NCBI GenBank assembly: GCA_020638495.1
Contig: JACKIN010000019.1
Coordinates: 1-59,698, forward strand
Length of the DNA stretch: 59,698 bases
Direction: 5' to 3'
Origin: Geminicoccaceae bacterium
Lineage (GTDB): Bacteria; Pseudomonadota; Alphaproteobacteria; Geminicoccales; Geminicoccaceae
Under the pieces are notes generated by a model. It saw only the letters and a list, made by a program, of their open reading frames with translations, did no database searches and was not told where the DNA came from. Of the stretch, positions 33,943 through 43,547 are shown in pieces (position 1 is the stretch's first letter; the number at the start of each line of letters is the position of its first letter). The translations under genes and the position numbers were made by a program.

Positions 33943-35764
33943 CCTGCATGTGAGCTTCGCCGCCGACGAGGGGACGGTGGAAGCGGTCCGCGGCGTCTCG
34001 TTCGATATTGCCGCCAATCGCACAACGGCGATCGTCGGCGAAAGCGGCTCGGGCAAGACCGTCGTGGCACACGCCATTCTCGGCATCCTGCCGAAAGTGG
34101 CGCGCATTGGCGGCGGCTCCATCCTGTTCGATGATCCGCTGCAACCGGGCGGGCCGCGTGACCTCGCCAGGATGGACCCCGATGGCCGCGAACGGCGGCA
34201 GATACGTGGTGGCCGGATAGCGATCATCTTCCAGGAGCCGATGAGCTCGCTCTCCCCTTTGCACACGATCGGGGACCAGATCGCCGAGGCCTACCGGCTC
34301 CACGTCGAGGACAACGAGGAAGCCGCCCGGCGCGCCACGATCGAGATCCTCGAGAAGGTCGGCTTCCCGCGCGCCGATCGGGCCTTCAGCACCTACACGT
34401 TCGAGCTCTCGGGCGGCCTGCGGCAGCGGGCGATGATCGCCATGGCCTTGATCTGCCGCCCGGCGCTGCTGATCGCCGACGAGCCGACGACGGCGCTCGA
34501 CGTCACGATACAGGCCCAGATCCTCAAGCTCATCGAGGATCTCAAGGCCGAGCTCGGCATGGCGGTCCTGTTCATCACCCATGACCTAGGTGTGGTGGCA
34601 AACATCGCCGACGAGGTCGTCGTCATGTATCGCGGCCGTGTCATGGAGAAGGGGCCGAGCCGGGAGCTGATCCGGTCGCCGCGCCATCCGTACCTGCAGG
34701 CTCTTCTCCATGCGGTGCCGACGATCGGCATGGATCCACATGTGCGGCTCCAGTCGATCAGCGATGTCGAGGCGGATGGCCGCGGTAGGGCGGTGCAGCA
34801 TGCACCGCACCTGCCGACGACCGACTGGCTGCTGCGGGTCGAAGGCCTGTGCAAGACCTTCGTCGGCCGACGCACCGGGCTGCTCGGCGCGGAGCGCCAG
34901 ATCGTCAGGGCGGTCGACGATGTCTCGTTCACCGTTCATCGGCAGGAATGCCTGGCCCTCGTTGGCGAGAGCGGCTGCGGCAAGACGACGGTCAGCAAGC
35001 TGATCATGCGTGGCCTGACACCGGACGAAGGGCGTATCCTCTTTCATGAAGGCGCCGCCGAGATCGATGTCCTGGCGCTCGACGACAAGGCGCTGCTGCA
35101 GCTCAGAACCAAGATCCAGTATATCTTCCAGGATCCGTTCGGCTCGCTCAACCCGCGCATGACGGTCGAGGAGATCGTGGCGGAGCCGCTCCTGATCCAC
35201 GGCATCGGTGACGCGGCGAGCCGCGCTGCCCGAGTCGCCGAGTTGCTCGACGCTGTCGGTCTGAACAAGCGTCATTCCCGGCGCTATCCGCACAGCTTCT
35301 CCGGCGGGCAACGGCAACGAATCGGCATCGCCCGGGCCCTGGCGCTCGAGCCGAGCCTGTTGCTCTGCGACGAGCCCGTCTCGGCGCTCGACGTCTCGGT
35401 CCAGGCCCAGATCCTGAACCTGCTCAAGGACCTCCAGGCGGAGCTCGGGCTCACCTATCTCTTCGTCTCCCACAATCTTGCCGTGGTTCGTTATCTCGCT
35501 CATCGTGTCGCGGTGATGTGCGCCGGCCGGATCGTCGAGCTGGCCAATACCGACAGCCTGTTCGATGATCCCCAGCATCCCTACACCCAGGCACTGCTCG
35601 CCGCGGTGCCGGAGCCCGATCTCGACCGGCCCCTCGATTTCGCGGCCCTGCTCGCAGGTCGGGCCTCTGAACCGGCCGCGTGGCCGGAGCCCTATCGACT
35701 GGACGGCCACTCCGGAACACTGATAGCTTGTGGCCAGGGTCATTTCGTACGGGTGGGCGAATGA
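33917..35764 (+). CDS. ABC transporter ATP-binding protein, two fused ATPase domains (Opp/Dpp type)
   Basis: 615 aa, two full nucleotide-binding domains. The first has Walker A GESGSGKT at about 41-48, signature LSGGLRQR and Walker B LLIADEPTTALD. The second has GESGCGKTT, signature FSGGQRQR and LLLCDEPVSALD. Each is followed by the oligopeptide-type C-terminal segment (RHPYLQALLHAVP and QHPYTQALLAAVPEP). Fused Dpp/Opp ATPases of this kind serve peptide, nickel and sugar-peptide importers. The stop overlaps the start of the solute-binding protein (ATGA). No permease gene is in the operon or anywhere in the window. Confidence 0.94.
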   Translation: MNPLIAVRDLHVSFAADEGTVEAVRGVSFDIAANRTTAIVGESGSGKTVVAHAILGILPKVARIGGGSILFDDPLQPGGPRDLARMDPDGRERRQIRGGRIAIIFQEPMSSLSPLHTIGDQIAEAYRLHVEDNEEAARRATIEILEKVGFPRADRAFSTYTFELSGGLRQRAMIAMALICRPALLIADEPTTALDVTIQAQILKLIEDLKAELGMAVLFITHDLGVVANIADEVVVMYRGRVMEKGPSRELIRSPRHPYLQALLHAVPTIGMDPHVRLQSISDVEADGRGRAVQHAPHLPTTDWLLRVEGLCKTFVGRRTGLLGAERQIVRAVDDVSFTVHRQECLALVGESGCGKTTVSKLIMRGLTPDEGRILFHEGAAEIDVLALDDKALLQLRTKIQYIFQDPFGSLNPRMTVEEIVAEPLLIHGIGDAASRAARVAELLDAVGLNKRHSRRYPHSFSGGQRQRIGIARALALEPSLLLCDEPVSALDVSVQAQILNLLKDLQAELGLTYLFVSHNLAVVRYLAHRVAVMCAGRIVELANTDSLFDDPQHPYTQALLAAVPEPDLDRPLDFAALLAGRASEPAAWPEPYRLDGHSGTLIACGQGHFVRVGE

Positions 35765-37596
35765 ACAGCTCAGGCGCTTTGCTGGCGGGTTCTGTCGGAG
35801 CACTGCTGGCCCTGGCGGCAATGCCGCAGTTGGCAACGGCAGGCCCACCCCTGCAGCCGCTGGTCGCCGAGATGGACGAGATCGGCAAGCCGGGGGGCGA
35901 CCTTCGGATGCTGGTCAGCCGGACGCGCGACACGCGTCTGCTCTATGTTTACGGGTTCGCCCGCTTGGTCGGCTTCACGCCGGAACTCGAGCTCAAGGCG
36001 GATATCCTCGAAGAATTCACCGTGGAAGACGGCCGCATCTTCACCTTCAAGCTGCGTGAAGGACACCTCTGGTCCGACGGACATCCGTTCACCACCGAGG
36101 ATCTGCGCTTCTATTGGGAGGACATCGCGCTCAACGAGGTGCTGTCTCCGGTAGGACCACCCATCCAGATGGTCGTGGACGGCGAGCTGCCTGTGGTGGA
36201 GGTTATCGACGAGCTGACCATTCGCTATTCCTGGTCAGAACCCAATCCGTTCTTCCTGCCGGAGATCTCCGCCGCATCGCCGCTCTTCATCTACGCGCCG
36301 GCGCACTACCTGAAGCCGTTCCACGGGAGCTATGCGGATCCCGAGGAGCTCGCGCGTCTGGTGAGCGAGGACAATGCCCGGGACTGGGCGCAGTTGTTCC
36401 AGCGCCGTGAGCGGATGAGCCAGTTCGACAATCCCGACTTGCCGACACTGCAGCCTTGGCGACTCGTGACCCCAGGTCCGGCGGAGCGGTTCATCGCCGA
36501 GCGAAACCCGAATTACCATCGGGTCGACGCCAACGGCGTGCAGCTTCCCTACATCGACCGTATCGTTCTCGATGTGGTCGATGGCCGCCTCATTCCGATC
36601 AAGACCGGTGCCGGCGATTCCGATCTGCAGTCGCGCGGGCTGGCCTTTCGCGACTATACGTTCCTCAAGGAGAGCGAGCCACGCAGCGGTCTAGAGGTCA
36701 GGCTCTGGCCGGAAGCGCGGGGCGCGCATCTCGCCCTCTATCCCAATCTCAATGCCGCCGATCCCGTCTGGCGCGAGCTTTTTCGAGATGTTCGTTTCCG
36801 CAAGGCACTCTCGCTCGCGATCGATCGCGAGGCGATGTCCCAGTATCTCTACTACGGGCTGGCAACGCCGGCTAACAACACGGTTCTTGCGGAGAGCCCT
36901 CTCTATTCCCCCGAGATCGCCGCAGCCTGTCTCGGCCACGAGCCGGCCGAGGCGAATGCGTTGCTCGACGAGCTAGGGCTCGACCAGCGCGATTCCCGCG
37001 GCATTCGCCTGCTGCCCGACGGCCGGCCGCTCGAGCTGGTCGTCGAGACGGCGGGCGAGGACAGCGAGCAAGCCGACGTCCTGGAGCTGGTCCGGGCCGA
37101 TTTCGCCGAGCTCGGCTTTCTCATTCATACGCGGCCGGCCGAACGCGAGGTGCTGCGCAACCGGATCTTCTCCGGCGAGGCGCTGATGACGATCTGGTAC
37201 GGGATCGAGAACGGCATCCCGACGGCCGACATGAGCCCCCGGGAATACGCGCCGACCAATCAGTACGACCAGCCGCAATGGCCGATGTGGGGGCAGTATT
37301 TCGAGACCAAGGGCGAGGCCGGCGAGCCGCCGGACGATCCGGCGGCGGTGAGGTTGCTCGAGTTGTTCCACGATTGGCGGCGGGCCACCGACAGCGCGGG
37401 TCGTGCGACGGTGTGGGGTGAGATGCTCAACCTCTATGCGGAGCAATGCTATACGGTTGGCCTCATTGCCAATGTCCAGCAGCCGGTCGCGGTTCGGAAG
37501 ACATTGCGCAACGTGCCGGTGACGGCGACGTATAACTGGCAGCCGCATGGCCAGATCGGCATCTATCGGCCCGATACGTTCTGGTATGCCGACTAG
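35761..37596 (+). CDS. Extracellular solute-binding protein family 5
   Basis: 611 aa. The N-terminal signal peptide (LLAGSVGALLALAAMPQLATA) is followed by a family 5 periplasmic binding protein with FTFKLREGHLWSDGHPFTTE, a well-conserved substrate-binding segment, and DVRFRKALSLAIDRE. It is longer than typical DppA/OppA (about 530-560 aa). The ligand cannot be read; peptides, nickel complexes or oligosaccharides are all possible. It is coupled to the fused ATPase and is the last gene of the operon, overlapping the convergent methyltransferase end by 4 nt. Confidence 0.92.
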   Translation: MNSSGALLAGSVGALLALAAMPQLATAGPPLQPLVAEMDEIGKPGGDLRMLVSRTRDTRLLYVYGFARLVGFTPELELKADILEEFTVEDGRIFTFKLREGHLWSDGHPFTTEDLRFYWEDIALNEVLSPVGPPIQMVVDGELPVVEVIDELTIRYSWSEPNPFFLPEISAASPLFIYAPAHYLKPFHGSYADPEELARLVSEDNARDWAQLFQRRERMSQFDNPDLPTLQPWRLVTPGPAERFIAERNPNYHRVDANGVQLPYIDRIVLDVVDGRLIPIKTGAGDSDLQSRGLAFRDYTFLKESEPRSGLEVRLWPEARGAHLALYPNLNAADPVWRELFRDVRFRKALSLAIDREAMSQYLYYGLATPANNTVLAESPLYSPEIAAACLGHEPAEANALLDELGLDQRDSRGIRLLPDGRPLELVVETAGEDSEQADVLELVRADFAELGFLIHTRPAEREVLRNRIFSGEALMTIWYGIENGIPTADMSPREYAPTNQYDQPQWPMWGQYFETKGEAGEPPDDPAAVRLLELFHDWRRATDSAGRATVWGEMLNLYAEQCYTVGLIANVQQPVAVRKTLRNVPVTATYNWQPHGQIGIYRPDTFWYAD

Positions 37597-38381
37597 CGCG
37601 GTTGGCGCTTGCGCAGCCAAAGGCTGCTTTCGACGGCGCCCGCCATGAGCGGCAGGTTCGCGACGCAGGTCGAGGCGAGCGCCCTGGCCATCCGTCGAAT
37701 GACGAACGCACTGGCGAATTCCACTGTGTAGCCGCCGCCGGAGAGGAGTGCTGCGACCAGTGATTGCTCGTTGTAGCCCCGCCAGGCCCACGCCTCCGGA
37801 TAGGCCTCTGGCAGGAAGATGTCATGGAAATGGATGGCCGCACCCGGCCGCAGCCGTGGCAGGATGCCATTCACCAACCGGTCGACATCGCTGCCCGCCA
37901 CCGCGATGTGGCTCGAATCGATGAACAGCAGGTCCGCCGCGGCAATGGTGTCGAGTTGGCCATGGTCGAGGCGGTCGACGGTGGCCGGAACATGCTCCAC
38001 CGCTAGGCCCTGCAACCGCGCGCGGGGGGCCGGATCGATGCAGATGTGCCGCGTCGCAGCACCCGAATCCTCTGTGGCACGAGCCATGATGCGGGTCGAA
38101 TGCCCGCAGCCCACCTCGACGATCAGGCCGGGCCGCCGCTGGCGGATCATCGCGTAGGCGGCGCAGGCGTCCAGCCGAGGAAACCAGTCCTGCTCGAAGC
38201 GCGGCGCTGGCGGCTCGCCGCCGAACCGGGCGAAATCCGCGGCATGGCTGTCGATGCATTCCAGCATGCGATGGAAGTTATCGCCGGCCGCATCGAAAAT
38301 CGGCGCGATCGCCGGATAGCCGCACGGCATCGTCGCTGCCGCGTAGCGATAGGGAATGAAATAGCCCGTCTCGCCGCTCAC
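37593..38381 (-). CDS. Class I SAM-dependent methyltransferase
   Basis: 262 aa, starting at a GTG that overlaps the MBL hydrolase stop. SAM motif I is IVEVGCGHSTRIMA at about 89-102, and the later LLFIDSSHIA with FHDIFLPEAYP resembles the class seen in polysaccharide or glycan methylation proteins (Methyltransf_24-like). Substrate unknown. It lies at the end of a minus-strand trio converging with the ABC operon. No signal peptide. Confidence 0.85.
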   Translation of the reverse strand: MSGETGYFIPYRYAAATMPCGYPAIAPIFDAAGDNFHRMLECIDSHAADFARFGGEPPAPRFEQDWFPRLDACAAYAMIRQRRPGLIVEVGCGHSTRIMARATEDSGAATRHICIDPAPRARLQGLAVEHVPATVDRLDHGQLDTIAAADLLFIDSSHIAVAGSDVDRLVNGILPRLRPGAAIHFHDIFLPEAYPEAWAWRGYNEQSLVAALLSGGGYTVEFASAFVIRRMARALASTCVANLPLMAGAVESSLWLRKRQPR

Positions 38382-39214
38382 GGTCGCAGCGTCAGCCCTT
38401 CGGCGGCCACCAGCGACCCCGGTCGTTGTCGTGCCATCTTGCGCGCCATGTCGTCGAGAAAGGCGTCGTCGTGCTCGGGGTCATGATGGAACGCCACGAG
38501 GCGACCTGCGTCGGCCGCGTCGCACAGCCTGATGCCCTCCTGCCACGTGGAGTGCCCCCACCCCACATATCGCGGGTACTCCTCGTCCGTGTAGGTGCAG
38601 TCGTAGACGACGATGTCGCTGCCACGGATGAACTCGACGATCTGCTCGTCACGGATCCCGATACGATGCTCCACATCGGTCACGATGCACATCACGTGGC
38701 CGGCGAATTCGATTCGATAGCCGGTGGCACCGCCGGGGTGATTCAGACCGAGCGTGTGCAGCATCACGCCGGTATAGGGGGTGAACACCTCGCCCGGCGT
38801 GAAATCATGAAAGCACACGCAGGCGTGCATGATGCCCAGCGGCACGGGAAAGAGCGGCGGCTGCATGAGCTGCACGAGGACCTGCTGCAGCGTCGAGCCG
38901 TGCGCGCGCAAATGCCCCGCCCAGAACTCGAACTGGTTGTTGCGGCTGTAGGCCGGCCGGAAGAATGGCAAGCCGGCTATATGATCGATGTGGGTGTGCG
39001 TGAAGAACAGGTGGGCGGCGCTGCTGTCGCCGGTTGCCGCGAGGTGATTGCCGAGCAGGCGCAATCCCGTGCCGGCATCGAAGATCAGCCGGTTGTCGCC
39101 GCATTTGACCTCGATGCAGGACGTGTTGCCACCGTAGCGGAGCATTGGCTCCTGCGGGCATGGGACCGTGCCGCGCACGCCCCAGAAACGCATCGTGAAG
39201 TCGGGCGATGTCAC
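38378..39214 (-). CDS. MBL-fold metallo-hydrolase (RNase Z/phosphodiesterase-like)
   Basis: About 278 aa from the GTG at 39214; an open frame to 39283 begins with TTG. I chose 39214 because family members start near the FWGVRGTVPCP segment and a GGGCGAAGGC site precedes it. The metal-binding motif is FTHTHIDHIAG (HxHxDH), and FDAGTG is upstream. Later histidines and an Asp (VVYDCTYTDEEY) complete the two-metal site. Related proteins are cyclic-nucleotide phosphodiesterases or tRNA-processing-like hydrolases. Substrate unknown. Confidence 0.83.
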   Translation of the reverse strand: MTSPDFTMRFWGVRGTVPCPQEPMLRYGGNTSCIEVKCGDNRLIFDAGTGLRLLGNHLAATGDSSAAHLFFTHTHIDHIAGLPFFRPAYSRNNQFEFWAGHLRAHGSTLQQVLVQLMQPPLFPVPLGIMHACVCFHDFTPGEVFTPYTGVMLHTLGLNHPGGATGYRIEFAGHVMCIVTDVEHRIGIRDEQIVEFIRGSDIVVYDCTYTDEEYPRYVGWGHSTWQEGIRLCDAADAGRLVAFHHDPEHDDAFLDDMARKMARQRPGSLVAAEGLTLRP

Positions 39215-39301
39215 CGCCTTCGCCCGGCGGGCAATGGTGTCGGTCGGATGCGGGCTGTACGGTTGGCCACGGCGCGCCGGCAAGGGCGGACCGTGGCCCG
39301 A

Positions 39302-39790
39302 TCAACGGCGTTCATAGAGGAAATACCGGTCGGGAGGCACACCCGGCGGTGCAGTAAGCGAACCGAGCATCGGTGAGGCTAGAGCCTGATCGCTGACGAT
39401 GATCCCGCCCGGGACCAGGAACTGCGGCAGCAACAACGAGAGTGACGCAGCCATTCGACGATTTCGAGCGGAGTCGCCGGTGCCTATGTCACTGTGCATG
39501 AGAGCGACGCGGCCGGCCCATCGATCGGCGACTTCCGGCAGGACTGTTTCCAGATCGCCGACAATCAGATCACCGGTCGCCGGCACACAGCCTGGGTGCG
39601 GTTGTGGATCGCGCTCGAAGACGACGATCCGCCGGTCGGGCAATGCTTGCCTCATATGGTCGTACGTTCGTCCGTTGCCGAGGCCGAGCTCGAACACCAA
39701 ACCGGGAATCTCGGCAACCAGCCGAACCGCGGCGTCGATGCAGGCGCGTTGGGCTTCGAGGCGTCGTATGAAGCTGTCGAGACGGCTCAT
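39302..39790 (-). CDS. SAM-dependent methyltransferase (small)
   Basis: 162 aa from the ATG at 39790 (an earlier start at 39820 adds 10 residues with no family character). SAM-binding motif VFELGLGNGRTYDHM is at about 31-45, followed by VVFERD and LMHSDIGTG. It resembles the short PF12692-type methyltransferases of alphaproteobacteria. It begins the trio with the MBL hydrolase and the other methyltransferase. Substrate unknown. Confidence 0.75.
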   Translation of the reverse strand: MSRLDSFIRRLEAQRACIDAAVRLVAEIPGLVFELGLGNGRTYDHMRQALPDRRIVVFERDPQPHPGCVPATGDLIVGDLETVLPEVADRWAGRVALMHSDIGTGDSARNRRMAASLSLLLPQFLVPGGIIVSDQALASPMLGSLTAPPGVPPDRYFLYERR

Positions 39791-39924
39791 CGCACGCGCC
39801 GAGCCCGCCCCCTCATACAATCACCCTTCCTACCGACCACAACTGATTTCACGATCCACCACGGCGGGCTGTGACGTTCGTCACATTGGGCACCGAATAG
39901 AGATGTCCTGCCCGCGATACCGCG

Positions 39925-42321
39925 TCAAAACCTCTCCGTAAAGCGAATGCCCACGCCCAGCGCCGGTTCGGCATCCTCCGCGTGACCCGGCTCGTGCTGG
40001 AACACGAGCCATCCCGCGATGGCCCGCTTCGCCTGAAGCATCCGTTGATAGGCGAGCTCGAGCCTGACCTCGCGACCATTCGGTGTCGCCTCGACGCGCT
40101 CCTGGCTGCGCTCGATCCCACCATCGAGCGTGCGGCCGGTCGGAACGTCGATCATCACCGATGCCGAGCTGACCCGCAGCGGCTGGCCGACCACCACGCC
40201 CAGCCGATCGGATTCCTCGAACACGCTGTCGGCGATCACACCGAACGCGAAGGCATCGGAGGTCACTGTGCTCCAGTCGCTCAGCATGCCTCCCTCATCG
40301 TCGAGCATGGAGACGCCCAGGGTCGCTTGCGCGAAAAGCTCGACGGTGGTGATGGGCCGGTAGGCGAAGCGGGCCGTGCCGAGATGCGACTGCGCGCCGT
40401 CGTCGAAGGCGAAGGCGCCGCTTGCCGAGCTGCCGAGCAGTGCCGTCGCTTCGTCGACATAGGCGTAGTCGAAACGCACGGAGATCTGCTCGCCGAGCCG
40501 CTGGTCGGCACCGAAAGACAGCAGCCGTCCTTCATGCTCGTATGTCTCGGTGCCGGGCGCGGACAGGGCTTCGCTGTCGAGAACGCCGAACGTCAGCTCG
40601 GTCGAGTCGCCTACCGTGAGGTGCCATGCCCCGCCTGTGCCCTTGGCGAGGATGCCGTCGACCGGTGCCAGGAGGGTATGGGCGTCGAGGAAGAGGTCGC
40701 TCGCCGACACGGTCGTGGCACCCGAGCTGACGCTCGAGGGCGAGAGGCCGACGCCGAAGCGCAGATCGCCTGCTGGCAGGTCGCTGGCCTGGAGCATGAG
40801 ACGATCGAGCTCCTGGCTCTGCTGGTCGGCCGGCTCGGTGAGCGCGGCACGCATCGAGCCGGGCACCGGTCGATCCTGCTGCTCGCTCAGGCGGAGCCCG
40901 GCCATGACGCCGCTCGGCGCCAGCGCATCGAGCGGCAAATCGTGGGTCAGGCTGACCCGTTGCATTCGCCCGGCAAAGTCGACCGTGCCGTCGCGGCCTT
41001 GGATCGACTGTCGGAAGTCCGCCCGATATGGCCGGTCATAGGCGTCCAGAACCATGCCGTTGGCGAGGGCGCTGTTGCCGCTCAGCGCATCGCCGAACGC
41101 CGCGCCCAGCTGCAGGCTGGAGGTCGCGACATTGAACATCTGCCCGGAAACCGTGTCGCCACCCGCCACCTGCTGCCGTCCGACGGGTGCCAGCGCCCGA
41201 TCCAGGTTGACCAGACCATTGCCGTACACCTGGTCGCGGCCACGGGCACCCAGATCGTCGGCGGTGGAGAGAAGTATCTCGGCCACCTCGCGCATCGACA
41301 ATGAAGGAAAGGCGCTCTTGAGCGCTGCCGCGGCTCCGGCGACGTGCGGGGCGGCCATCGACGTCCCGGTGAGCCGACGATAGCCACCGTCGCTATAGGT
41401 GCTGTAGATATTGACGCCGGGGGCGACGAGATAGCGCGATTCGACGTCGCCGGCCCGATTGGTCTGGGTGAAGATGGCACCGTCCTTGTCGACGGCGCCG
41501 ACCACGAGCATGCCGCCCCGGAGGCCGGCTTCATCGGCCAGCGCACCCGGATGCAGCGGCTCGTCCTGGCGCAGGTTGCCGGCGGCGACGACGACGAGAA
41601 CGCCGCTGCGGACGGCAGCTTCCAGGGCGGCGCGATAGGCGCCGTTGACCGGCGTATCCTTGCCGATGCTGAGGTTGACGATATCGGCGCCGCGGTTGCG
41701 CGCGTGGTTCAGCGCGGCAGCCACATCGTCGTCGAAGTAGCCGCAGCCGGGCGTCGAGCAGACATCGCTGTCACGCAGGTCCGCCCGGATGGCCATGAGC
41801 GAGGCTGATGGTGCCACCCCCCGCATCCCCTTGCCGTCGGCATTGGCGGCGATGATTCCCGCGACATGGCTGCCATGGCCGCTCCGGTCTTCCAGCGTGC
41901 TGCGATTCCCGGTCACGATGTCGATGCTGTTCGCGGTGTCGATACGCCCTGCAAACTCGGAGTGACCGAGGGAAATTCCCGAATCGATAACGGCGACCTT
42001 GACCCCGTTGCCGCGGGCGCCGGCGCTGTACGCGGAATCTGCGCCGATCTGCGCAATGCCGTAGTTGGCCGCGGTCTCGGCGGCGTTGGTGCCGGGCACC
42101 GGGGGCGGGACGACAGGCGGCTGGGCCGGCACCACGGGTGGTGTCGAGACGACCGGGCCGGCACTGGATCCGCCGCCCGCACCGCCACCGCCGCCGCTAC
42201 AAGCGGTGAGAAGCAGAACGGCACCGGTCAGGGCCTTGCAGCGAAGCGAAGGTCGATGCCGCGCTCCCTCTGGAGCAACCTGGCTTGTCCGGCCTCCTGG
42301 TTGACGTGTCCCGCTCCCCAT
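39925..42321 (-). CDS. Subtilisin-like (S8) autotransporter with lipoprotein signal
   Basis: 798 aa from the ATG at 42321, which follows an AGGGA site. The N-terminus ends in lipobox LLTAC, so C41 should be lipidated. A Gly-rich stretch and a Pro-rich linker (about 44-76) follow. The S8 domain has the full triad: D113 in VIDSGIS, H149 in GHGSHVAG and S321 in GTSMAAPH, with oxyanion N249. After about 390 the protein is a C-terminal autotransporter region (about 400 aa) ending in the outer membrane signature GIRFTERF. It should be secreted and held at the surface. The nearest known design I can name is NalP of Neisseria, an autotransporter lipoprotein. The longer frame upstream lacks a signal and is rejected. 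Confidence 0.9.
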   Translation of the reverse strand: MGSGTRQPGGRTSQVAPEGARHRPSLRCKALTGAVLLLTACSGGGGGAGGGSSAGPVVSTPPVVPAQPPVVPPPVPGTNAAETAANYGIAQIGADSAYSAGARGNGVKVAVIDSGISLGHSEFAGRIDTANSIDIVTGNRSTLEDRSGHGSHVAGIIAANADGKGMRGVAPSASLMAIRADLRDSDVCSTPGCGYFDDDVAAALNHARNRGADIVNLSIGKDTPVNGAYRAALEAAVRSGVLVVVAAGNLRQDEPLHPGALADEAGLRGGMLVVGAVDKDGAIFTQTNRAGDVESRYLVAPGVNIYSTYSDGGYRRLTGTSMAAPHVAGAAAALKSAFPSLSMREVAEILLSTADDLGARGRDQVYGNGLVNLDRALAPVGRQQVAGGDTVSGQMFNVATSSLQLGAAFGDALSGNSALANGMVLDAYDRPYRADFRQSIQGRDGTVDFAGRMQRVSLTHDLPLDALAPSGVMAGLRLSEQQDRPVPGSMRAALTEPADQQSQELDRLMLQASDLPAGDLRFGVGLSPSSVSSGATTVSASDLFLDAHTLLAPVDGILAKGTGGAWHLTVGDSTELTFGVLDSEALSAPGTETYEHEGRLLSFGADQRLGEQISVRFDYAYVDEATALLGSSASGAFAFDDGAQSHLGTARFAYRPITTVELFAQATLGVSMLDDEGGMLSDWSTVTSDAFAFGVIADSVFEESDRLGVVVGQPLRVSSASVMIDVPTGRTLDGGIERSQERVEATPNGREVRLELAYQRMLQAKRAIAGWLVFQHEPGHAEDAEPALGVGIRFTERF

Positions 42322-42457
42322 GTCGTTTCCCTGTGAGGCTTCCTCGAGGATGATAGTTAACGGGAAACCCGTTACAGTAAAGCGCCACGTGGGGTTGCGG
42401 CGCAGTATGTTATTCACACTGGGACCCGTCGGGACCGGTCCGATCGGTGCCCGAGGC

Positions 42458-43438
42458 TCAGTGGCGAACGTCGATGACGAGCTTGCCTGCCGCCTGACGG
42501 CGGCGCAGTCGCTCGATGGCCTCGGCCGTACGTGCCAGGGGCAGAACTTCCGAGACCTGCGGATGAATGCGGCCGGCTTCATGCCACTCGAACAACCGGC
42601 GAAAGCCGGCGCGCAGCCGCTCCGGGTCGCGCTTCCTGTAGCTGCCCCAATAGAAACCGAGGGCTGCTGCGTTCTTGACCAGGAGGATATTGGCCGGGAT
42701 CTGGGGAATAGTGCCCGAGGCGAAGCCGATCACCACGATCCGGCCTTCCCAGGCGATGGCGCGCAGCGAGGCCGCGAAGAGCGCGCCGCCGACCGGATCG
42801 AAAACCACGTCGACACCGGCACCGTTGGTCAAGGCGCGGATCTGCTCGACGAGATCCGGGGCGTCGCTGTCGATGACATGGTCGGCACCATGTGCGGTGG
42901 CGATCGCCAGCCGGTCCGACCCGCGAGCGGTAGCAATTACCGTGGCACCCATCGCCTTGCCGCACTCGACGGCGGTCGAGCCCACGCCGCCTGCGGCGCC
43001 ATGCACCAGCAGCACCTCGCCCTTGGCCAGCCCGGCACGCCAGACGAGTGCGCCGAAGGCCGTGCCATAGGCGATGGCGAAGCCGGCGGCGATGATCGGA
43101 TCGAAGCCTTCGGGCAGCGAGACCACGTCGTCCGCCCGCGCTATGGCCTGCTCGGCGAAGCCGCCATGGTCGACGAGGGCCAGGACATGCTCGCCGCATT
43201 CCAGGCCCTTGACCCCGACGCCGACCTTGTCGATGCGGCCGGCGACCTCGAGACCCGGCACGAAGGGCAGGGCTGGCCGCTCCTGGTAGCGACCCTCGAG
43301 CATGAGGGCATCAGCGAAGTTCACGCCGGCGGCGTCGACGGCGATCCGGACCTGGCAGGCACCAGTCTCCGGTGCCGGCAGCTCTGCCAGCTCCAGACCG
43401 GCAGGGCCCTTGAGCTCCCGAGTGATGACGGCGCGCAT
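42458..43438 (-). CDS. NADPH:quinone oxidoreductase/zinc-type alcohol dehydrogenase family
   Basis: 326 aa from the ATG at 43438. It is a medium-chain dehydrogenase/reductase without the structural zinc cysteines, as in quinone oxidoreductases. Motifs are AAGVNFADALML, GLEVAGRI, the NAD(P)-binding VHGAAGGVGSTAVE and VFDPVGG. The frame extends to 43549, but those extra residues are of odd composition. Reaction likely NADPH-dependent reduction of a quinone or enone. It is divergent from the RNA methyltransferase gene over a 109-nt gap. Confidence 0.92.
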   Translation of the reverse strand: MRAVITRELKGPAGLELAELPAPETGACQVRIAVDAAGVNFADALMLEGRYQERPALPFVPGLEVAGRIDKVGVGVKGLECGEHVLALVDHGGFAEQAIARADDVVSLPEGFDPIIAAGFAIAYGTAFGALVWRAGLAKGEVLLVHGAAGGVGSTAVECGKAMGATVIATARGSDRLAIATAHGADHVIDSDAPDLVEQIRALTNGAGVDVVFDPVGGALFAASLRAIAWEGRIVVIGFASGTIPQIPANILLVKNAAALGFYWGSYRKRDPERLRAGFRRLFEWHEAGRIHPQVSEVLPLARTAEAIERLRRRQAAGKLVIDVRH

Positions 43439-43547
43439 ATCGGCTCTCGATCGGCTTCTCGGTGTGGATCGGCTGGACGGCCGCGGCCGGGCACCGCCAG
43501 GCACGCGCGGCTGGCACAAACGCCATTCCTCGCCTATCTGCAAGCCC

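Noticed and set aside
35761..37596. Nickel-binding protein (NikA) serving the lar operon
   Set aside because: Family 5 includes NikA, and the lar genes are about 10 kb away, but no nickel-site residues can be recognised and the operon partners point to glycans.
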